From assembly GCF_024733565.1 (NCBI RefSeq), contig NZ_JANIOC010000003.1, forward strand, positions 248,001 to 312,000: DNA of 64,000 bases, in the 5' to 3' direction. The notes under the pieces are model-generated. The model did no database searches and was not told the DNA's origin. It saw only the letters and a program-made list of their open reading frames with translations. A program made the position numbers and the translations under genes. The stretch is from Rossellomorea sp. SC111. Lineage in GTDB: Bacteria; Bacillota; Bacilli; Bacillales; Bacillaceae_B. Positions 37,581 to 47,438 of the stretch are shown piece after piece (position 1 is the stretch's first letter; the number at the start of each line of letters is the position of its first letter).

Positions 37581-40454
37581 TTAATTAGTAACTTCTTCTT
37601 TTTCGCGGATTTTCTTTTTCATGCGTTCTCGATCGCGTTCCAGGACGGGTTTCAGGTATTTCCCTGTGTAGGAACCTTTTACTTCTGCCACTTTTTCAGG
37701 GGTGCCGGTTGCGACGATTTTACCGCCTTTGTCCCCGCCTTCCGGTCCAAGGTCCACCAGGTAGTCGGCTGCTTTGATGACATCGAGATTGTGCTCGATG
37801 ACAAGGACGGTGTCCCCGTTTTCAACGAGTCGTTGAAGGACGACTAGGAGACGGGCGATGTCATCGACATGAAGTCCTGTCGTTGGTTCATCGAGGATGT
37901 AGAGAGAGCGGCCTGTCGAACGGCGATGCAATTCGGACGCCAGTTTCACACGCTGGGCTTCCCCACCGGATAATGTAGTGGCCGGCTGCCCCAATGTGAT
38001 GTAGCCAAGGCCCACATCAAAGATGGTCTGCAGTTTACGTTTGATCTTAGGGATATTTTCAAAGAATTTCACTGCATCTTCGACGGTCATCTCAAGGACG
38101 TCGGAGATATTTTTATCTTTATATTTCACTTCAAGGGTTTCACGGTTGTATCGTTTTCCATGGCAAACCTCACACGGTACGTATACATCCGGCAGGAAAT
38201 GCATTTCAATCTTGATGATCCCGTCTCCGCGACACGCTTCACAGCGGCCACCCTTGACGTTAAAGCTGAAACGTCCCTTTTTATAACCACGAACTTTTGC
38301 TTCGTTGGTGGTGGCAAATACATCGCGGATATCGTCGAATACGCCGGTGTACGTAGCCGGATTGGATCTCGGTGTACGTCCGATCGGTGATTGATCGATA
38401 TCAATGACTTTATCCAGATGTTCTATTCCCTTCACTTCTTTATGCTCACCAGGCTTTGATTTCGCATTATGAAGCTTTTGAGCAAGTGACTTGTGGAGGA
38501 TTTCATTGATCAATGTACTCTTCCCTGATCCCGATACCCCGGTCACAGCTGAGAAGATCCCTAAAGGCAGCTTAACTTTGACGTTGTTCAAGTTATTTGC
38601 CTTCGCACCCACAATTTCAAGGTAACGCCCGTCAGGCTTGCGTCTTTCCTGTGGAAGGGGGATGAACTTCTTCCCGGACAAATATTGACCGGTTAATGAG
38701 TTAGGATCGTCCATTACTTCCTGTGGTGTCCCTGCTGAAATGACTTCTCCACCATGGACCCCCGCTCCCGGCCCGATATCAATCAGATGATCCGCAGCCA
38801 TCATGGTGTCTTCATCATGCTCCACAACGATCAACGTATTACCGATTTCACGCATATTCTTTAACGTATCAATCAGTCTATCATTATCCCGCTGGTGCAA
38901 GCCGATGGACGGTTCATCCAGGATATAAAGTACCCCGGTCAGACGGGAACCTATTTGAGTGGCCAGGCGAATCCGCTGGGCCTCCCCTCCCGAAAGCGTC
39001 CCTGCCGCACGGCTGAGTGTCAGGTATTCAAGACCTACATTCATAAGGAAACCAAGTCGTTCACGAATTTCCCTGAGTATCAGGTTGGCAATCTTCATAT
39101 CTTTTTCAGATAGTTCAAGTTTATGGAAGAACTGCTCTGCTTCTTCAATCGAAAAAGCCGTCACTTCGCCAATATGAAGGGAATCCACTTTCACAGCGAG
39201 GCTCTCTTCTTTCAAGCGATGACCGTTACAGGCAGGACAGTCCTGCTGCGCCATGTACTTTTCCATCTGCTCCCTGATATAATCCGAGCTCGTTTCACGG
39301 TAGCGACGCTCCACATTGGGAATGACCCCTTCAAAGCGAAGATAGTTTTCCCGGACCTGGCCGAAATCGTTCTCGTAGCGGAAGTAGATTTCATCTTTAC
39401 CGGATCCGTAAAGGACCTTATCCATTTGATGTTTCGGGATGTCCTTCACGGGGATATCCACGGGAATCTCATAATGGTCACATACTGCTTTCAGCAGGGA
39501 AGGATAATATTGAGAACTTGTCGGTTCCCACGGGGCGATCGCATGCTCATCGAGGGTGCGGTCCCAATTCGGGATGACGAGTTCTTTATCCACCTCAAGC
39601 TTGGTCCCCAGTCCGTCACAACTCGGGCATGCCCCGAACGGACTATTGAAGGAAAACATCCTTGGTTCAAGTTCCGTGATGGAGAATCCACAGTATGGAC
39701 AAGCATGATGTTCACTGAATAGAAGCTCATCTTTCCCGATGACATCGATGATCACCTGACCATCCGCCAGTCTCAGTGCCGTTTCAAGGGAGTCGGAGAG
39801 GCGCGCTGCCACTCCTTCCTTCACAACGATCCGGTCGATGATGACTTCGATGGAGTGCTTCTTATTTTTCTCCAAAGAGATTTCTTCACCAAGGTCCTGT
39901 ACTTCGCCATTGATGCGGACACGTACGAACCCCTGCTTCTTGATGTCTTCCAGTGTCTTGACATGGGTGCCTTTTCTGCCCGAAACGACGGGTGCAAGTA
40001 CTTGCAGCTTCGTTCTTTCAGGATACTCAAGGACCCTGTCCACCATCTGTTCAATCGTCTGGGAGGTGATTTCGATCCCGTGATTGGGACAGATCGGTTT
40101 TCCGACCCTCGCAAACAACAGACGAAGATAATCATAAATCTCTGTTACAGTTCCAACTGTTGAACGGGGATTGCGGCTCGTCGTTTTTTGATCGATGGAA
40201 ATTGCCGGTGATAACCCTTCGATGGCGTCGACATCGGGCTTATCCATCTGACCGAGAAATTGACGGGCATAAGCAGAAAGGGATTCAACATATCGTCTCT
40301 GTCCCTCTGCATAAATGGTATCAAAGGCCAGGGAAGATTTCCCCGAACCCGATAGTCCGGTCAATACGACCAGTTTATCCCGTGGGATATTGATATCTAT
40401 ATTTTTTAAATTATGAGCCCTAGCTCCTTGTACGATTATTTGATCCTGCGCCAT
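37581..40454 (-). CDS. uvrA: excinuclease ABC subunit A (UvrA)
   Basis: The ATPase that scans DNA for bulky lesions and loads UvrB in nucleotide excision repair. Two ABC modules are visible, each with Walker A ([20 protein letters not shown] and GVSGSGKST) and an LSGGEAQR signature; Cys-x2-Cys zinc modules ([25 protein letters not shown]) are intact. The start (40452-40454, [20 protein letters not shown]) matches homologues and has AAGGA upstream; 957 residues. It is 7 bases after uvrB, under the same SOS promoter. Confidence 0.98.
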   Translation of the reverse strand: MAQDQIIVQGARAHNLKNIDINIPRDKLVVLTGLSGSGKSSLAFDTIYAEGQRRYVESLSAYARQFLGQMDKPDVDAIEGLSPAISIDQKTTSRNPRSTVGTVTEIYDYLRLLFARVGKPICPNHGIEITSQTIEQMVDRVLEYPERTKLQVLAPVVSGRKGTHVKTLEDIKKQGFVRVRINGEVQDLGEEISLEKNKKHSIEVIIDRIVVKEGVAARLSDSLETALRLADGQVIIDVIGKDELLFSEHHACPYCGFSITELEPRMFSFNSPFGACPSCDGLGTKLEVDKELVIPNWDRTLDEHAIAPWEPTSSQYYPSLLKAVCDHYEIPVDIPVKDIPKHQMDKVLYGSGKDEIYFRYENDFGQVRENYLRFEGVIPNVERRYRETSSDYIREQMEKYMAQQDCPACNGHRLKEESLAVKVDSLHIGEVTAFSIEEAEQFFHKLELSEKDMKIANLILREIRERLGFLMNVGLEYLTLSRAAGTLSGGEAQRIRLATQIGSRLTGVLYILDEPSIGLHQRDNDRLIDTLKNMREIGNTLIVVEHDEDTMMAADHLIDIGPGAGVHGGEVISAGTPQEVMDDPNSLTGQYLSGKKFIPLPQERRKPDGRYLEIVGAKANNLNNVKVKLPLGIFSAVTGVSGSGKSTLINEILHKSLAQKLHNAKSKPGEHKEVKGIEHLDKVIDIDQSPIGRTPRSNPATYTGVFDDIRDVFATTNEAKVRGYKKGRFSFNVKGGRCEACRGDGIIKIEMHFLPDVYVPCEVCHGKRYNRETLEVKYKDKNISDVLEMTVEDAVKFFENIPKIKRKLQTIFDVGLGYITLGQPATTLSGGEAQRVKLASELHRRSTGRSLYILDEPTTGLHVDDIARLLVVLQRLVENGDTVLVIEHNLDVIKAADYLVDLGPEGGDKGGKIVATGTPEKVAEVKGSYTGKYLKPVLERDRERMKKKIREKEEVTN

Positions 40455-40461
40455 AATTCGT

Positions 40462-42444
40462 TCATCCTTCCGCCTTGAGCTCAAGAATGGTATCACGAAG
40501 CTGCGCGGCACGTTCGAAGTCCAGTGCCTTGGCCGCGTCCTTCATTTCCACTTCCAGGCTAGCAATAAGTTTTTGTCGCTCCGGTTTAGACATATTTGAA
40601 ACCTTTGTCTGCTCTCCTTCATAAACCCCTGCTTCTTCAGCGGCATGAGTCGCCCTGATGACATCCCTGATTTCTTTTTGTATGGTCGTCGGGGTCACGC
40701 CGTGCTTTTCGTTGTATTCTTGTTGTATCGTCCGGCGACGGTCGGTTTCATCGAGTGCCTTTCTCATGGAGTCAGTGATTTTGTCTGCGTACATAATGAC
40801 TCTTCCGTTACTGTTACGGGCGGCACGGCCGATCGTCTGGATCAGGGAGCGTTCCGAACGCAGGAAGCCTTCTTTGTCAGCATCCAATATGGTGACAAGT
40901 GACACTTCAGGTATATCCAGACCTTCCCGGAGTAAGTTGATTCCGACTAACACGTCATATTTGCCCAAGCGCAGATCCCGGATGATTTCGATACGTTCCA
41001 ACGTCTTGATTTCAGAGTGAAGGTACTGGACTTTGATCCCGATTTCCTTCAAATAGGCAGAAAGATCTTCTGACATTTTTTTCGTTAACGTGGTAACGAG
41101 AACCCGCTCGTTTTTCTCGATCCGTTCATTTATTTCACCCAGAAGGTCATCTATTTGACCTTCAATCGGTCGCACCTCGATGACCGGGTCAAGAAGTCCC
41201 GTCGGCCGGATGATCTGCTCGACCATCTCAGGAGTATGCTCCAATTCATATGGTCCCGGCGTTGCCGAAACATAGAGAAGCTGCTTGGTTTTCTTCTCGA
41301 ACTCTTCAAAGCGGAGGGGCCGATTGTCCATGGCTGAAGGCAGACGGAATCCATGATCCACAAGCACTTTTTTACGGGCCTGGTCCCCGTTGAACATCCC
41401 CCTGATCTGAGGCAGCGTCACATGGGACTCGTCCACTACGATCAGGAAGTCATCCGGGAAATAGTCCATAAGCGTATATGGAGTCGACCCCGATGGGCGT
41501 AATGTCAGGTGGCGGGAATAGTTCTCGATCCCTGAGCAGAAACCCATCTCCCTCATCATTTCCAGGTCATACCGGGTTCGCTGTTCCAGCCTCTGAGCTT
41601 CGAGCAGCTTGTTCTCTTCCTTCATGATCGCCAGCTGTTCTTCCAGTTCTTTTTCAATATTCTTGATGGCAACCTGCAATTTCTCTTCTCGGGTTACGAA
41701 GTGGGAAGCAGGGAAGATCGCGATATGGTCACGGTCACCCATGATTTCGCCGGTGAGGGCATCCACTTCACGTATCCGGTCAATTTCATCCCCGAAAAAT
41801 TCTACACGCATACAGTGTTCATCACGGGAAGCAGGGAAAATCTCCACCACGTCTCCGCGCACACGGAAAGTCCCGCGCTGAAAGTCGATATCATTTCGTT
41901 CATATTGGATATCCACAAGCTTACGGAGCAATTGGTTCCGTTCAATTTCCATCCCTGTTCTGAGGGAAAGGACGAGCTCACGATACTCTTCCGGATTACC
42001 TAAACCGTAAATACAGGACACGCTGGCAATGATGATGACATCTTTCCGTTCAAACAGGGAAGATGTGGCAGAGTGTCTTAATTTATCGATTTCATCATTG
42101 ATGCTGGCATCCTTTTCAATGAAGGTATCGGTTTGCGGAACATATGCTTCCGGCTGATAGTAATCATAGTAACTGACAAAATATTCAACGGCGTTATCAG
42201 GGAAAAACTCTTTGAACTCACTGTAGAGCTGTCCCGCCAACGTTTTATTATGGGCGATGATGAGAGTCGGCTTTTCAACCTGCTTGATCACATTGGAGAC
42301 AGTGAAGGTCTTCCCTGTCCCAGTTGCCCCAAGTAAGGTTTGATGCCGTTTCCCTTCATTTATACCTTGTACCAGCTTTTCTATGGCAAGGGGCTGGTCC
42401 CCCTCTGGTTTATATTTTGATTTGAGCTCGAATTGATCTTTCAC
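40462..42444 (-). CDS. uvrB: excinuclease ABC subunit B (UvrB)
   Basis: The damage-verifying helicase-like subunit. Walker [10 protein letters not shown], the beta-hairpin region ([12 protein letters not shown]), DEAD-like VVDESHV, motif [21 protein letters not shown] and the C-terminal UVR domain ([20 protein letters not shown]) are all present in 660 residues. It is the first gene of uvrBA. An AGGAGG lies 6 bases before the start. Confidence 0.98.
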   Translation of the reverse strand: MKDQFELKSKYKPEGDQPLAIEKLVQGINEGKRHQTLLGATGTGKTFTVSNVIKQVEKPTLIIAHNKTLAGQLYSEFKEFFPDNAVEYFVSYYDYYQPEAYVPQTDTFIEKDASINDEIDKLRHSATSSLFERKDVIIIASVSCIYGLGNPEEYRELVLSLRTGMEIERNQLLRKLVDIQYERNDIDFQRGTFRVRGDVVEIFPASRDEHCMRVEFFGDEIDRIREVDALTGEIMGDRDHIAIFPASHFVTREEKLQVAIKNIEKELEEQLAIMKEENKLLEAQRLEQRTRYDLEMMREMGFCSGIENYSRHLTLRPSGSTPYTLMDYFPDDFLIVVDESHVTLPQIRGMFNGDQARKKVLVDHGFRLPSAMDNRPLRFEEFEKKTKQLLYVSATPGPYELEHTPEMVEQIIRPTGLLDPVIEVRPIEGQIDDLLGEINERIEKNERVLVTTLTKKMSEDLSAYLKEIGIKVQYLHSEIKTLERIEIIRDLRLGKYDVLVGINLLREGLDIPEVSLVTILDADKEGFLRSERSLIQTIGRAARNSNGRVIMYADKITDSMRKALDETDRRRTIQQEYNEKHGVTPTTIQKEIRDVIRATHAAEEAGVYEGEQTKVSNMSKPERQKLIASLEVEMKDAAKALDFERAAQLRDTILELKAEG

Positions 42445-42528
42445 CGTGAAACCTCCTATAATAAAGGACTGCTACCTTGTATTTACCTACTTATACCCAT
42501 CTTAAACACTGCACATTCATTTATACAC

Positions 42529-42559
42529 ATTCTACCACATTTCCTCTCTTATTAACCAA
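42529..42559 (-). promoter_or_regulatory. uvrBA promoter
   Basis: On the minus strand an extended -10 TGGTAGAAT (TAGAAT at 42529-42534) lies 19 bp from TTGGTT (42554-42559). The TG compensates for the long spacer. Confidence 0.6.
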
Positions 42560-42566
42560 TAATAAG

Positions 42567-42580
42567 CGAACAAAAGTTCG
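42567..42580. promoter_or_regulatory. LexA (DinR) SOS box of uvrBA
   Basis: CGAACAAAAGTTCG is a perfect 5+5 palindrome fitting the Bacillus SOS consensus CGAAC-N4-GTTCG. It lies next to the -35, where LexA would block initiation. Confidence 0.95.
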
Positions 42581-42591
42581 TTTTTCTTTTT

Positions 42592-42605
42592 GAGGGACGG
42601 ACCTC
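42592..42605. repeat. single GAGGGACGGACCT unit upstream of uvrB
   Basis: GAGGGACGGACCTC; a lone unit of the same family found around the his operon and tnrA. The matching unit after tnrA is at 19208-19220. Confidence 0.8.
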
Positions 42606-42968
42606 AAAACGATCTTTTTCAACATTGTGGATAACTTTCCATTTTGAGAAAGGAGATGTCAAGGATTTTACATTCGACAGAGCCATGAGGTTTCATCTTC
42701 TTTTTTCGACAGCATTCGAACATTTCTATGCACACCCTGTGTATAACTATGTGCATAAGTCGGGTTTTCTTGTGGAAAATGCTTAAACTTATGCACATTT
42801 CGTCAAATTTCTTGTGAACAAATCCTGTGTATTCGATTTCAAACTGTGAATAACCTTCGAAAATCCACTGTTATTCACATAATTCACTCTTTATCCACAA
42901 TTCAATCATTCCCTCCCCACATTCCCTTCTTCATGAATTATTCATCTAGGCATATATCCAATAATTGA

Positions 42969-42996
42969 TTGACTATTCAGTCTATTTTTCTATAAG
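42969..42996 (+). promoter_or_regulatory. promoter of the secreted amidase gene with embedded inverted repeat
   Basis: -35 TTGACT (42969-42974), 16-bp spacer, -10 TATAAG (42991-42996). GACTATTCAGTC (42971-42982) is an inverted repeat on the -35, similar in form to TetR-family operators; which regulator binds is unknown. Confidence 0.45.
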
Positions 42997-43041
42997 CTTT
43001 TTAATAGATTCAGCTAAAATACATAAGCACAGGAGGAATGT

Positions 43042-45057
43042 ATGAAAAAATCAAAATGGTTGAAAGTCGCAGGTAGTCTCAGTTTAACGGGGTTCTTACT
43101 AGGTTCCGCCATGACACCCTTGTCTCCATCACTTTCTTCTCAAAAAATTGCACGTGCTGCCACGGTGGATTCATCCGAATTGCAAAAAGCCTTCCGACAA
43201 GCCGCTCAAGAATTTGACGTACCCGTTGAAATACTCCTTTCAGTGGGTTATAACATGTCGTTATGGGAGCATCATGAAGGAAAGCCAAGCGCTTCCGGCG
43301 GCTACGGATTGATGCATCTGACAGATGTCAATGTTGATGATTTGGAAGACCCTGACACATCGGTCAATCCGCTTCATATGTTTCTATCAGGAAAAGAAGA
43401 CGTTCCCATGCAGGGGGTTGTAACAGAAGGAAAGCAAGCAGAAGTGTCTCTTTCAGATCCTAACTTTCACACACTAACAGCTGCGGCGGACTTGCTCTCC
43501 CTCCCATCTGAAGATTTAAAGAAAGATAAAAAACAAAACATCCGGGGAGCTGCGGCATTACTTGCAAAGTATGCGAATCAGACAGTCGGTAAAACTCCGA
43601 CTGGCCTTGACGATTGGTATGGGGCCGTTGCTAAATACAGTGGTTCTTCCGATGAGACAGGAGCAAGGGATTTTGCCGATCGGGTATATGAAACGATCAA
43701 CAATGGAGCGGTGAAACAGACAGAAGATGGCTCTTCCATCCATCTCGCTCCAAAACAAATCACTCCCGATAAAGAAACCATCAATCCATTACACTTAAAA
43801 TCAGACGGCGGAGAAAACAAGGCCGATTGTCCGAAAGGTCTTGCCTGCCATTTCGTCCCGGCAGCATACAAAAAAATCAATCATGACGGGACATTCTATG
43901 AGTGGTCTTACGGTAACTACGACAAAGCCAACCGTCCATATGATAACCAGGAAATCAAATACATCGTCCTCCACGATACGGAAATCAGCTATGATCTAAC
44001 CAAAACTGTGTTTCAGAGGGAAACGACCCAGGCTTCCGCCCACTATGTGATCCGCTCTTCAGATGGCGATATCACTCAAATGATCGACAATAAAGATGTA
44101 GCATGGCATGCGGGTAACTGGTATTTCAATTCCAAGAGTATCGGGATCGAACATGAAGGAATCGCCATTGAAGGGGCAGACTGGTACAACGAGCAGCTGT
44201 ATCATGCCTCCGCACGTCTAGTAAAGCATCTATCCAGGGAGTACAATATCCCATTGGACCGCGATCATATCATCGCCCATGATGAAGTGCCGGGTACATC
44301 CGCAGCCAGACAGTCCACCATGCACTGGGATCCGGGCCCATTCTGGGATTGGGCACATTATATGAAGATTTTGGGGGCACCCCTTGAGTCAGGGAAGAAG
44401 CAAAAAGACGTCGTTCAGATCAATCCAAACTTTGACAAGAACATGCCGGATCTTCAGACACCGACGGGTGAGCCTGTACCAAAGCAATCGGCAAACTTCG
44501 TCTACCTGTATAGTTCTCCAAGCTTTGACGCTCCCCTTATCAAAGACACGGCACTTCCGAATGCCCATCCTTTAGATGCGTCGAATTGGGGAAATAAAGC
44601 AGTGACAGGTCAAACGTTTTATAAGGCAGAAGATCAAGGAGACTGGACAGCGATCTGGTACGGGGCCCAAAAAGCATGGTTCTATAATCCAAAAGGAAAA
44701 AACACCACAAAAGGTTCTGGGATCGTCATCACCCCGAAAGAAGGAAAAACGGGCATCCCTGTTTACGGTTTGGCTTATCCCGAAGCTGAAGCATTTCCTG
44801 AAGGCATTCCGGTAAGAGGGATGGATGTGCTTCAATATACTCTCACCCCGGGGCAGAAATATGTCGCAACCGAGAAAGTGAAAGGAAGCTATTACAGCGC
44901 TCCCGTTTATACGTACAATCCGGAGACGACCCACAAGATCGTCTGGGGAGACGACGAATTTTACCTGATTCACCTCAATCACCGTCTTGCCTTTGTAAGA
45001 GCTGAAGATGTGGATGTTGTGGAGAATCCCAAACATAAGCACCACCATAAGCGATAA
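43042..45057 (+). CDS. secreted N-acetylmuramoyl-L-alanine amidase with degenerate lytic-transglycosylase domain
   Basis: A 671-residue exported protein with a signal peptide (about 1-40). Residues about 45-110 resemble a lytic transglycosylase domain (FDVPVEILLSVGYNMSLWEH, then SASGGYGLMHLTDV). The position where active enzymes have the catalytic Glu (YNES) is Met72 here, so this module probably only binds glycan. A peptidoglycan amidase (Amidase_2/PGRP) domain spans about 290-445, with zinc ligands His311 (IVLHDTE) and His428 (MHWDPG). The rest looks like SH3-type wall-binding modules. The tail is His/Lys-rich (PKHKHHHKR). The likely role is cleavage of wall stem peptides during growth or division. 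Strong AGGAGGAA before the ATG; single-gene unit with its own terminator. Confidence 0.85.
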   Translation: MKKSKWLKVAGSLSLTGFLLGSAMTPLSPSLSSQKIARAATVDSSELQKAFRQAAQEFDVPVEILLSVGYNMSLWEHHEGKPSASGGYGLMHLTDVNVDDLEDPDTSVNPLHMFLSGKEDVPMQGVVTEGKQAEVSLSDPNFHTLTAAADLLSLPSEDLKKDKKQNIRGAAALLAKYANQTVGKTPTGLDDWYGAVAKYSGSSDETGARDFADRVYETINNGAVKQTEDGSSIHLAPKQITPDKETINPLHLKSDGGENKADCPKGLACHFVPAAYKKINHDGTFYEWSYGNYDKANRPYDNQEIKYIVLHDTEISYDLTKTVFQRETTQASAHYVIRSSDGDITQMIDNKDVAWHAGNWYFNSKSIGIEHEGIAIEGADWYNEQLYHASARLVKHLSREYNIPLDRDHIIAHDEVPGTSAARQSTMHWDPGPFWDWAHYMKILGAPLESGKKQKDVVQINPNFDKNMPDLQTPTGEPVPKQSANFVYLYSSPSFDAPLIKDTALPNAHPLDASNWGNKAVTGQTFYKAEDQGDWTAIWYGAQKAWFYNPKGKNTTKGSGIVITPKEGKTGIPVYGLAYPEAEAFPEGIPVRGMDVLQYTLTPGQKYVATEKVKGSYYSAPVYTYNPETTHKIVWGDDEFYLIHLNHRLAFVRAEDVDVVENPKHKHHHKR

Positions 45058-45093
45058 AAAAACAAGGCCGTCCCAAAGGATGGCCTTGTTTTT
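45057..45093. terminator. bidirectional terminator between the amidase gene and csbA
   Basis: AAAACAAGGCC/GGCCTTGTTTT stem with A and T runs on both sides; suits both convergent genes. Confidence 0.9.
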
Positions 45094-45101
45094 CGTCGTG
45101 C

Positions 45102-45332
45102 CTATGCACTTCTCTTCGCTTTTTTCATCATCCGGTCACTATACCAGAATCCGGCGGTGAGCGATGCGGCGTCTATGACTATGAGCAACCATGAATCCGT
45201 ATATCCCTTTGACACTGAAGCCGCTATGAGAGCAACGGTCAGAATCAAACCGACATAATGATTATATGTCACCCTTGTGAACAGAACGACAAGCAATCCC
45301 GGTAAAAATAAGCCTAAAATAATTTTCGACAC
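45102..45332 (-). CDS. csbA: CsbA-like small membrane protein
   Basis: A 76-residue protein with two or three membrane segments; the pattern LFLPGLLVVLFTRVTYNHYV and SKGYT matches CsbA, a sigma-B-controlled protein of unknown function that precedes uvrB in B. subtilis. The start is the GTG at 45330-45332, which has AAGGAGAG upstream; the longest frame starts before that site. Here the amidase gene separates csbA from uvrB. Confidence 0.85.
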   Translation of the reverse strand: MSKIILGLFLPGLLVVLFTRVTYNHYVGLILTVALIAASVSKGYTDSWLLIVIDAASLTAGFWYSDRMMKKAKRSA

Positions 45333-45367
45333 GTTCAACTCTCCTTGTAAATAAGGGAATAACACAT

Positions 45368-45396
45368 ATTCTACCGAAGTTTCCCCTATCTGGAAA
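45368..45396 (-). promoter_or_regulatory. sigma-A-type promoter of csbA
   Basis: -35 TTTCCA (45391-45396), 17-bp spacer, -10 TAGAAT (45368-45373) on the minus strand. I could not find a convincing sigma-B promoter here. Confidence 0.55.
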
Positions 45397-45404
45397 GGGG
45401 GTTC

Positions 45405-46046
45405 TTACTCTTCAGCATCCCGGATCAGTTTCTGTGTCCGTTCTTTCAGCTCATGATGGGGGATGAATTTCTCCGACAGCATATCAGGAAGGATGTATTC
45501 GAGAAAGTATCGGACGCATTCCATGTCTTTATATTTTACGATCGTCGTCAGTGCCTCCTGATAAATTTCAATAAATAACGGTTCAGGATTCCCTTTTTGG
45601 ATTTCTCCAAAGGATTCGTATAGAAGATCGATTTTATCTGCGACGGATAAAATCCTCCCTTCCAGCGTCTCGTCCTTTCCTTCTTTAAAACGTTCCCGGT
45701 ACACTTCCTGGAATTGTGGGGGAAACTCCGTTGTGATGAATTTATTCACCATCTGATCCTCCACCTGGCTGAAGAGCTCCCGTAGTTTTCCTGAAGCATA
45801 TTTCACAGGTGTTTTGATATCACCGGTGAACAATTCTGCGTAGTCATGGTTCAATGCCTTTTCGTAGAGGGCTTTCCAATCCAGCTCTTTCCCGTTCTGT
45901 TCCTCCACCGTCCCGAGAAACTGGGCGATTTTCGTTACTTTAAAGGAGTGGCTGGCCACATTATGTTCGTGGTATTTGAATCGACCCGGACAGCGGATAA
46001 GTGTCTCAAGATCTGATAAGCTTTTAAAATAATGATGAATTCCCAT
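45405..46046 (-). CDS. HD-domain 5'-deoxynucleotidase, YfbR-like
   Basis: A 213-residue HD phosphohydrolase. Metal ligands fit YfbR: HNVASHSFKVTKIAQ, then ALNHDYAELFTGDI with the HD pair, and TPVKYAS. YfbR-type enzymes remove phosphate from deoxynucleoside 5'-monophosphates. A good AGGAGAA lies before the ATG. No operon partner is apparent. Confidence 0.8.
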   Translation of the reverse strand: MGIHHYFKSLSDLETLIRCPGRFKYHEHNVASHSFKVTKIAQFLGTVEEQNGKELDWKALYEKALNHDYAELFTGDIKTPVKYASGKLRELFSQVEDQMVNKFITTEFPPQFQEVYRERFKEGKDETLEGRILSVADKIDLLYESFGEIQKGNPEPLFIEIYQEALTTIVKYKDMECVRYFLEYILPDMLSEKFIPHHELKERTQKLIRDAEE

Positions 46047-46107
46047 GGTATTCTCCTCTCACTGATTATCTTTACTTTATGAAAATAGTATCAAGGAGAG
46101 TCGGCCG

Positions 46108-46173
46108 ATGCAACGATTGGTGGCTTATCCTTTTCTACTTCTCTTACTAATATGGTATTTTACGGAGGAATGA
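46108..46173 (+). CDS. possible 21-residue hydrophobic peptide
   Basis: ATG to TGA encodes MQRLVAYPFLLLLLIWYF followed by TEE, a single membrane helix, with AAGGAG 10 bases upstream. It lies on the plus strand in a gap between two minus-strand genes. No clear promoter is seen, so this may be chance; small membrane peptides of this size are commonly missed by annotation. Confidence 0.3.
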   Translation: MQRLVAYPFLLLLLIWYFTEE

Positions 46174-46222
46174 TACGTGCGGATTGCCTGTCCACATTTT
46201 TTCAGGATAGCAAGGGGTGATA

Positions 46223-46254
46223 AAAACACCCCCTCATCAGATAAGGGAGTGTTT
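46223..46254 (-). terminator. terminator after serA
   Basis: AAACACTCCCTTA pairs with the GGGGTGTTT side, with Ts on the minus strand; 7 bases past the stop. Confidence 0.8.
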
Positions 46255-46260
46255 GTCACT

Positions 46261-47436
46261 TTATATGAGGCGTACGGATACGACGCCGGTGATGTTTTTC
46301 ATTTTTTGTTTCACTTCAGCCTGTTCATCTTCCTTTAATTTCTGGTCAAGGTCGATCATGGTGTAGGCCCACGTGCTCTTACTGCGATTAATCATATCGG
46401 CGATGTTGACAGCATAACCTGAGAGGACCGTGGCAATTTGTCCCACCATGTTCGGGATGTTCTGGTGCATGACCGTCACTCTCATCTTCCCGCTGTAAGG
46501 AAGCTCGACGTCCGGGAGGTTGACCGCATGCTTGATATTCCCAGTTTCAAGATAGGTTTTCAGCTGTTTGGTGGCCATGATGGCACAGTTTTCTTCCGAT
46601 TCGACGGTGGAAGCACCAAGATGAGGTACCGGCACGACATTTTCCATGGAGAGGACCCTTTGATTCGGGAAGTCCGTCACATATTTCCGGACGACTCCTG
46701 ATTCCAGTGCACCGGCCATGGCGTCTTCTTCCACCAGTTCACCCCTTGAAAAGTTCAGGATCGTCATCCCTTTTTTCATTTTCCCAAATGCCTCTTTACT
46801 TACAAAGCTTGCCGTTTTGTCTGTCAAAGGGATATGCAGCGTGACAAAATCACACTCTGCCCACACTTCTTCAATATGATGGGCGCGCTTCACATCCTGC
46901 GATAAACGCCATGCAGCATCGACGGAGATAAAGGGATCGTAGGCAACTACATCCATCCCGAGGGCAAGGGCATCGTTGGCAACGAGGACACCGATCGCCC
47001 CCAAGCCGACGACCCCAAGCTTCTTCCCTTTGATTTCACTTCCTACGAATTCCTTTTTCTTCGCTTCCACCACACCCGGGACATCTTCTTCTGTTTCTTT
47101 TAACGAGTTTGTCCAGCCGACGGCAGAATACAGGTTACGGGAGGCAGCAATCAGATTGGCAAGGACAAGCTCCTTGACGGCATTGGCATTGGCACCGGGT
47201 GTATTGAAGACGACAATCCCCTTTTCCGTACAGAGATCGATGGGGATATTATTAACACCGGCTCCTGCACGGGCGATCGCCTTGACGGATACCGGGAAAT
47301 CGTAGTCATGAAGGTTCTTCGATCTGACGAGGATCCCATCCGGATCCCCGTTCCCATTCAGATGATAGTTCAGGTCATCCTCGATCAGTGATAATCCGCT
47401 TTGACTGATGGCGTTGTACGTATTAATTGAAATCAT
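46261..47436 (-). CDS. serA: D-3-phosphoglycerate dehydrogenase (short form with ACT domain)
   Basis: First enzyme of serine synthesis, oxidising 3-phosphoglycerate with NAD. NAD-binding VVGLGAIGVLVANDALALGM, catalytic Arg region NFSRGELVEEDAM, the Glu, and His in VPHLGAST are visible; a C-terminal ACT domain (about 320-391, MRVTVMHQNIPNMVGQIATV) suggests allosteric control. The 391-residue length lacks the ASB domain of the B. subtilis enzyme. The start (47434-47436) is 2 bases past the serC stop with GGAGG upstream. Confidence 0.92.
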   Translation of the reverse strand: MISINTYNAISQSGLSLIEDDLNYHLNGNGDPDGILVRSKNLHDYDFPVSVKAIARAGAGVNNIPIDLCTEKGIVVFNTPGANANAVKELVLANLIAASRNLYSAVGWTNSLKETEEDVPGVVEAKKKEFVGSEIKGKKLGVVGLGAIGVLVANDALALGMDVVAYDPFISVDAAWRLSQDVKRAHHIEEVWAECDFVTLHIPLTDKTASFVSKEAFGKMKKGMTILNFSRGELVEEDAMAGALESGVVRKYVTDFPNQRVLSMENVVPVPHLGASTVESEENCAIMATKQLKTYLETGNIKHAVNLPDVELPYSGKMRVTVMHQNIPNMVGQIATVLSGYAVNIADMINRSKSTWAYTMIDLDQKLKEDEQAEVKQKMKNITGVVSVRLI

Positions 47437-47438
47437 TC

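Larger units (their letters stand above)
42521..42899. promoter_or_regulatory. DnaA-box cluster (eight TTATNCACA sites)
   Basis: Exact TTATNCACA nonamers lie at 42521 (+), 42626 (-), 42738 (-), 42750 (-), 42789 (+), 42845 (-), 42871 (+) and 42891 (+); two are the perfect TTATCCACA (42626 and 42891). TTTTCCACA at 42771 (-) is a further weaker match. They fill the divergent uvrB/amidase intergenic region. Confidence 0.75.

Noticed and set aside
39123-39722. A 199-codon plus-strand frame opposite uvrA
   Set aside because: It is the complement of a highly conserved gene and has no homology or start signals.
42521-42899. The DnaA-box cluster as a replication origin
   Set aside because: No dnaA, dnaN or AT-rich unwinding element is next to it; Bacillus oriC is at dnaA-dnaN. 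A titration or regulatory cluster is more likely.
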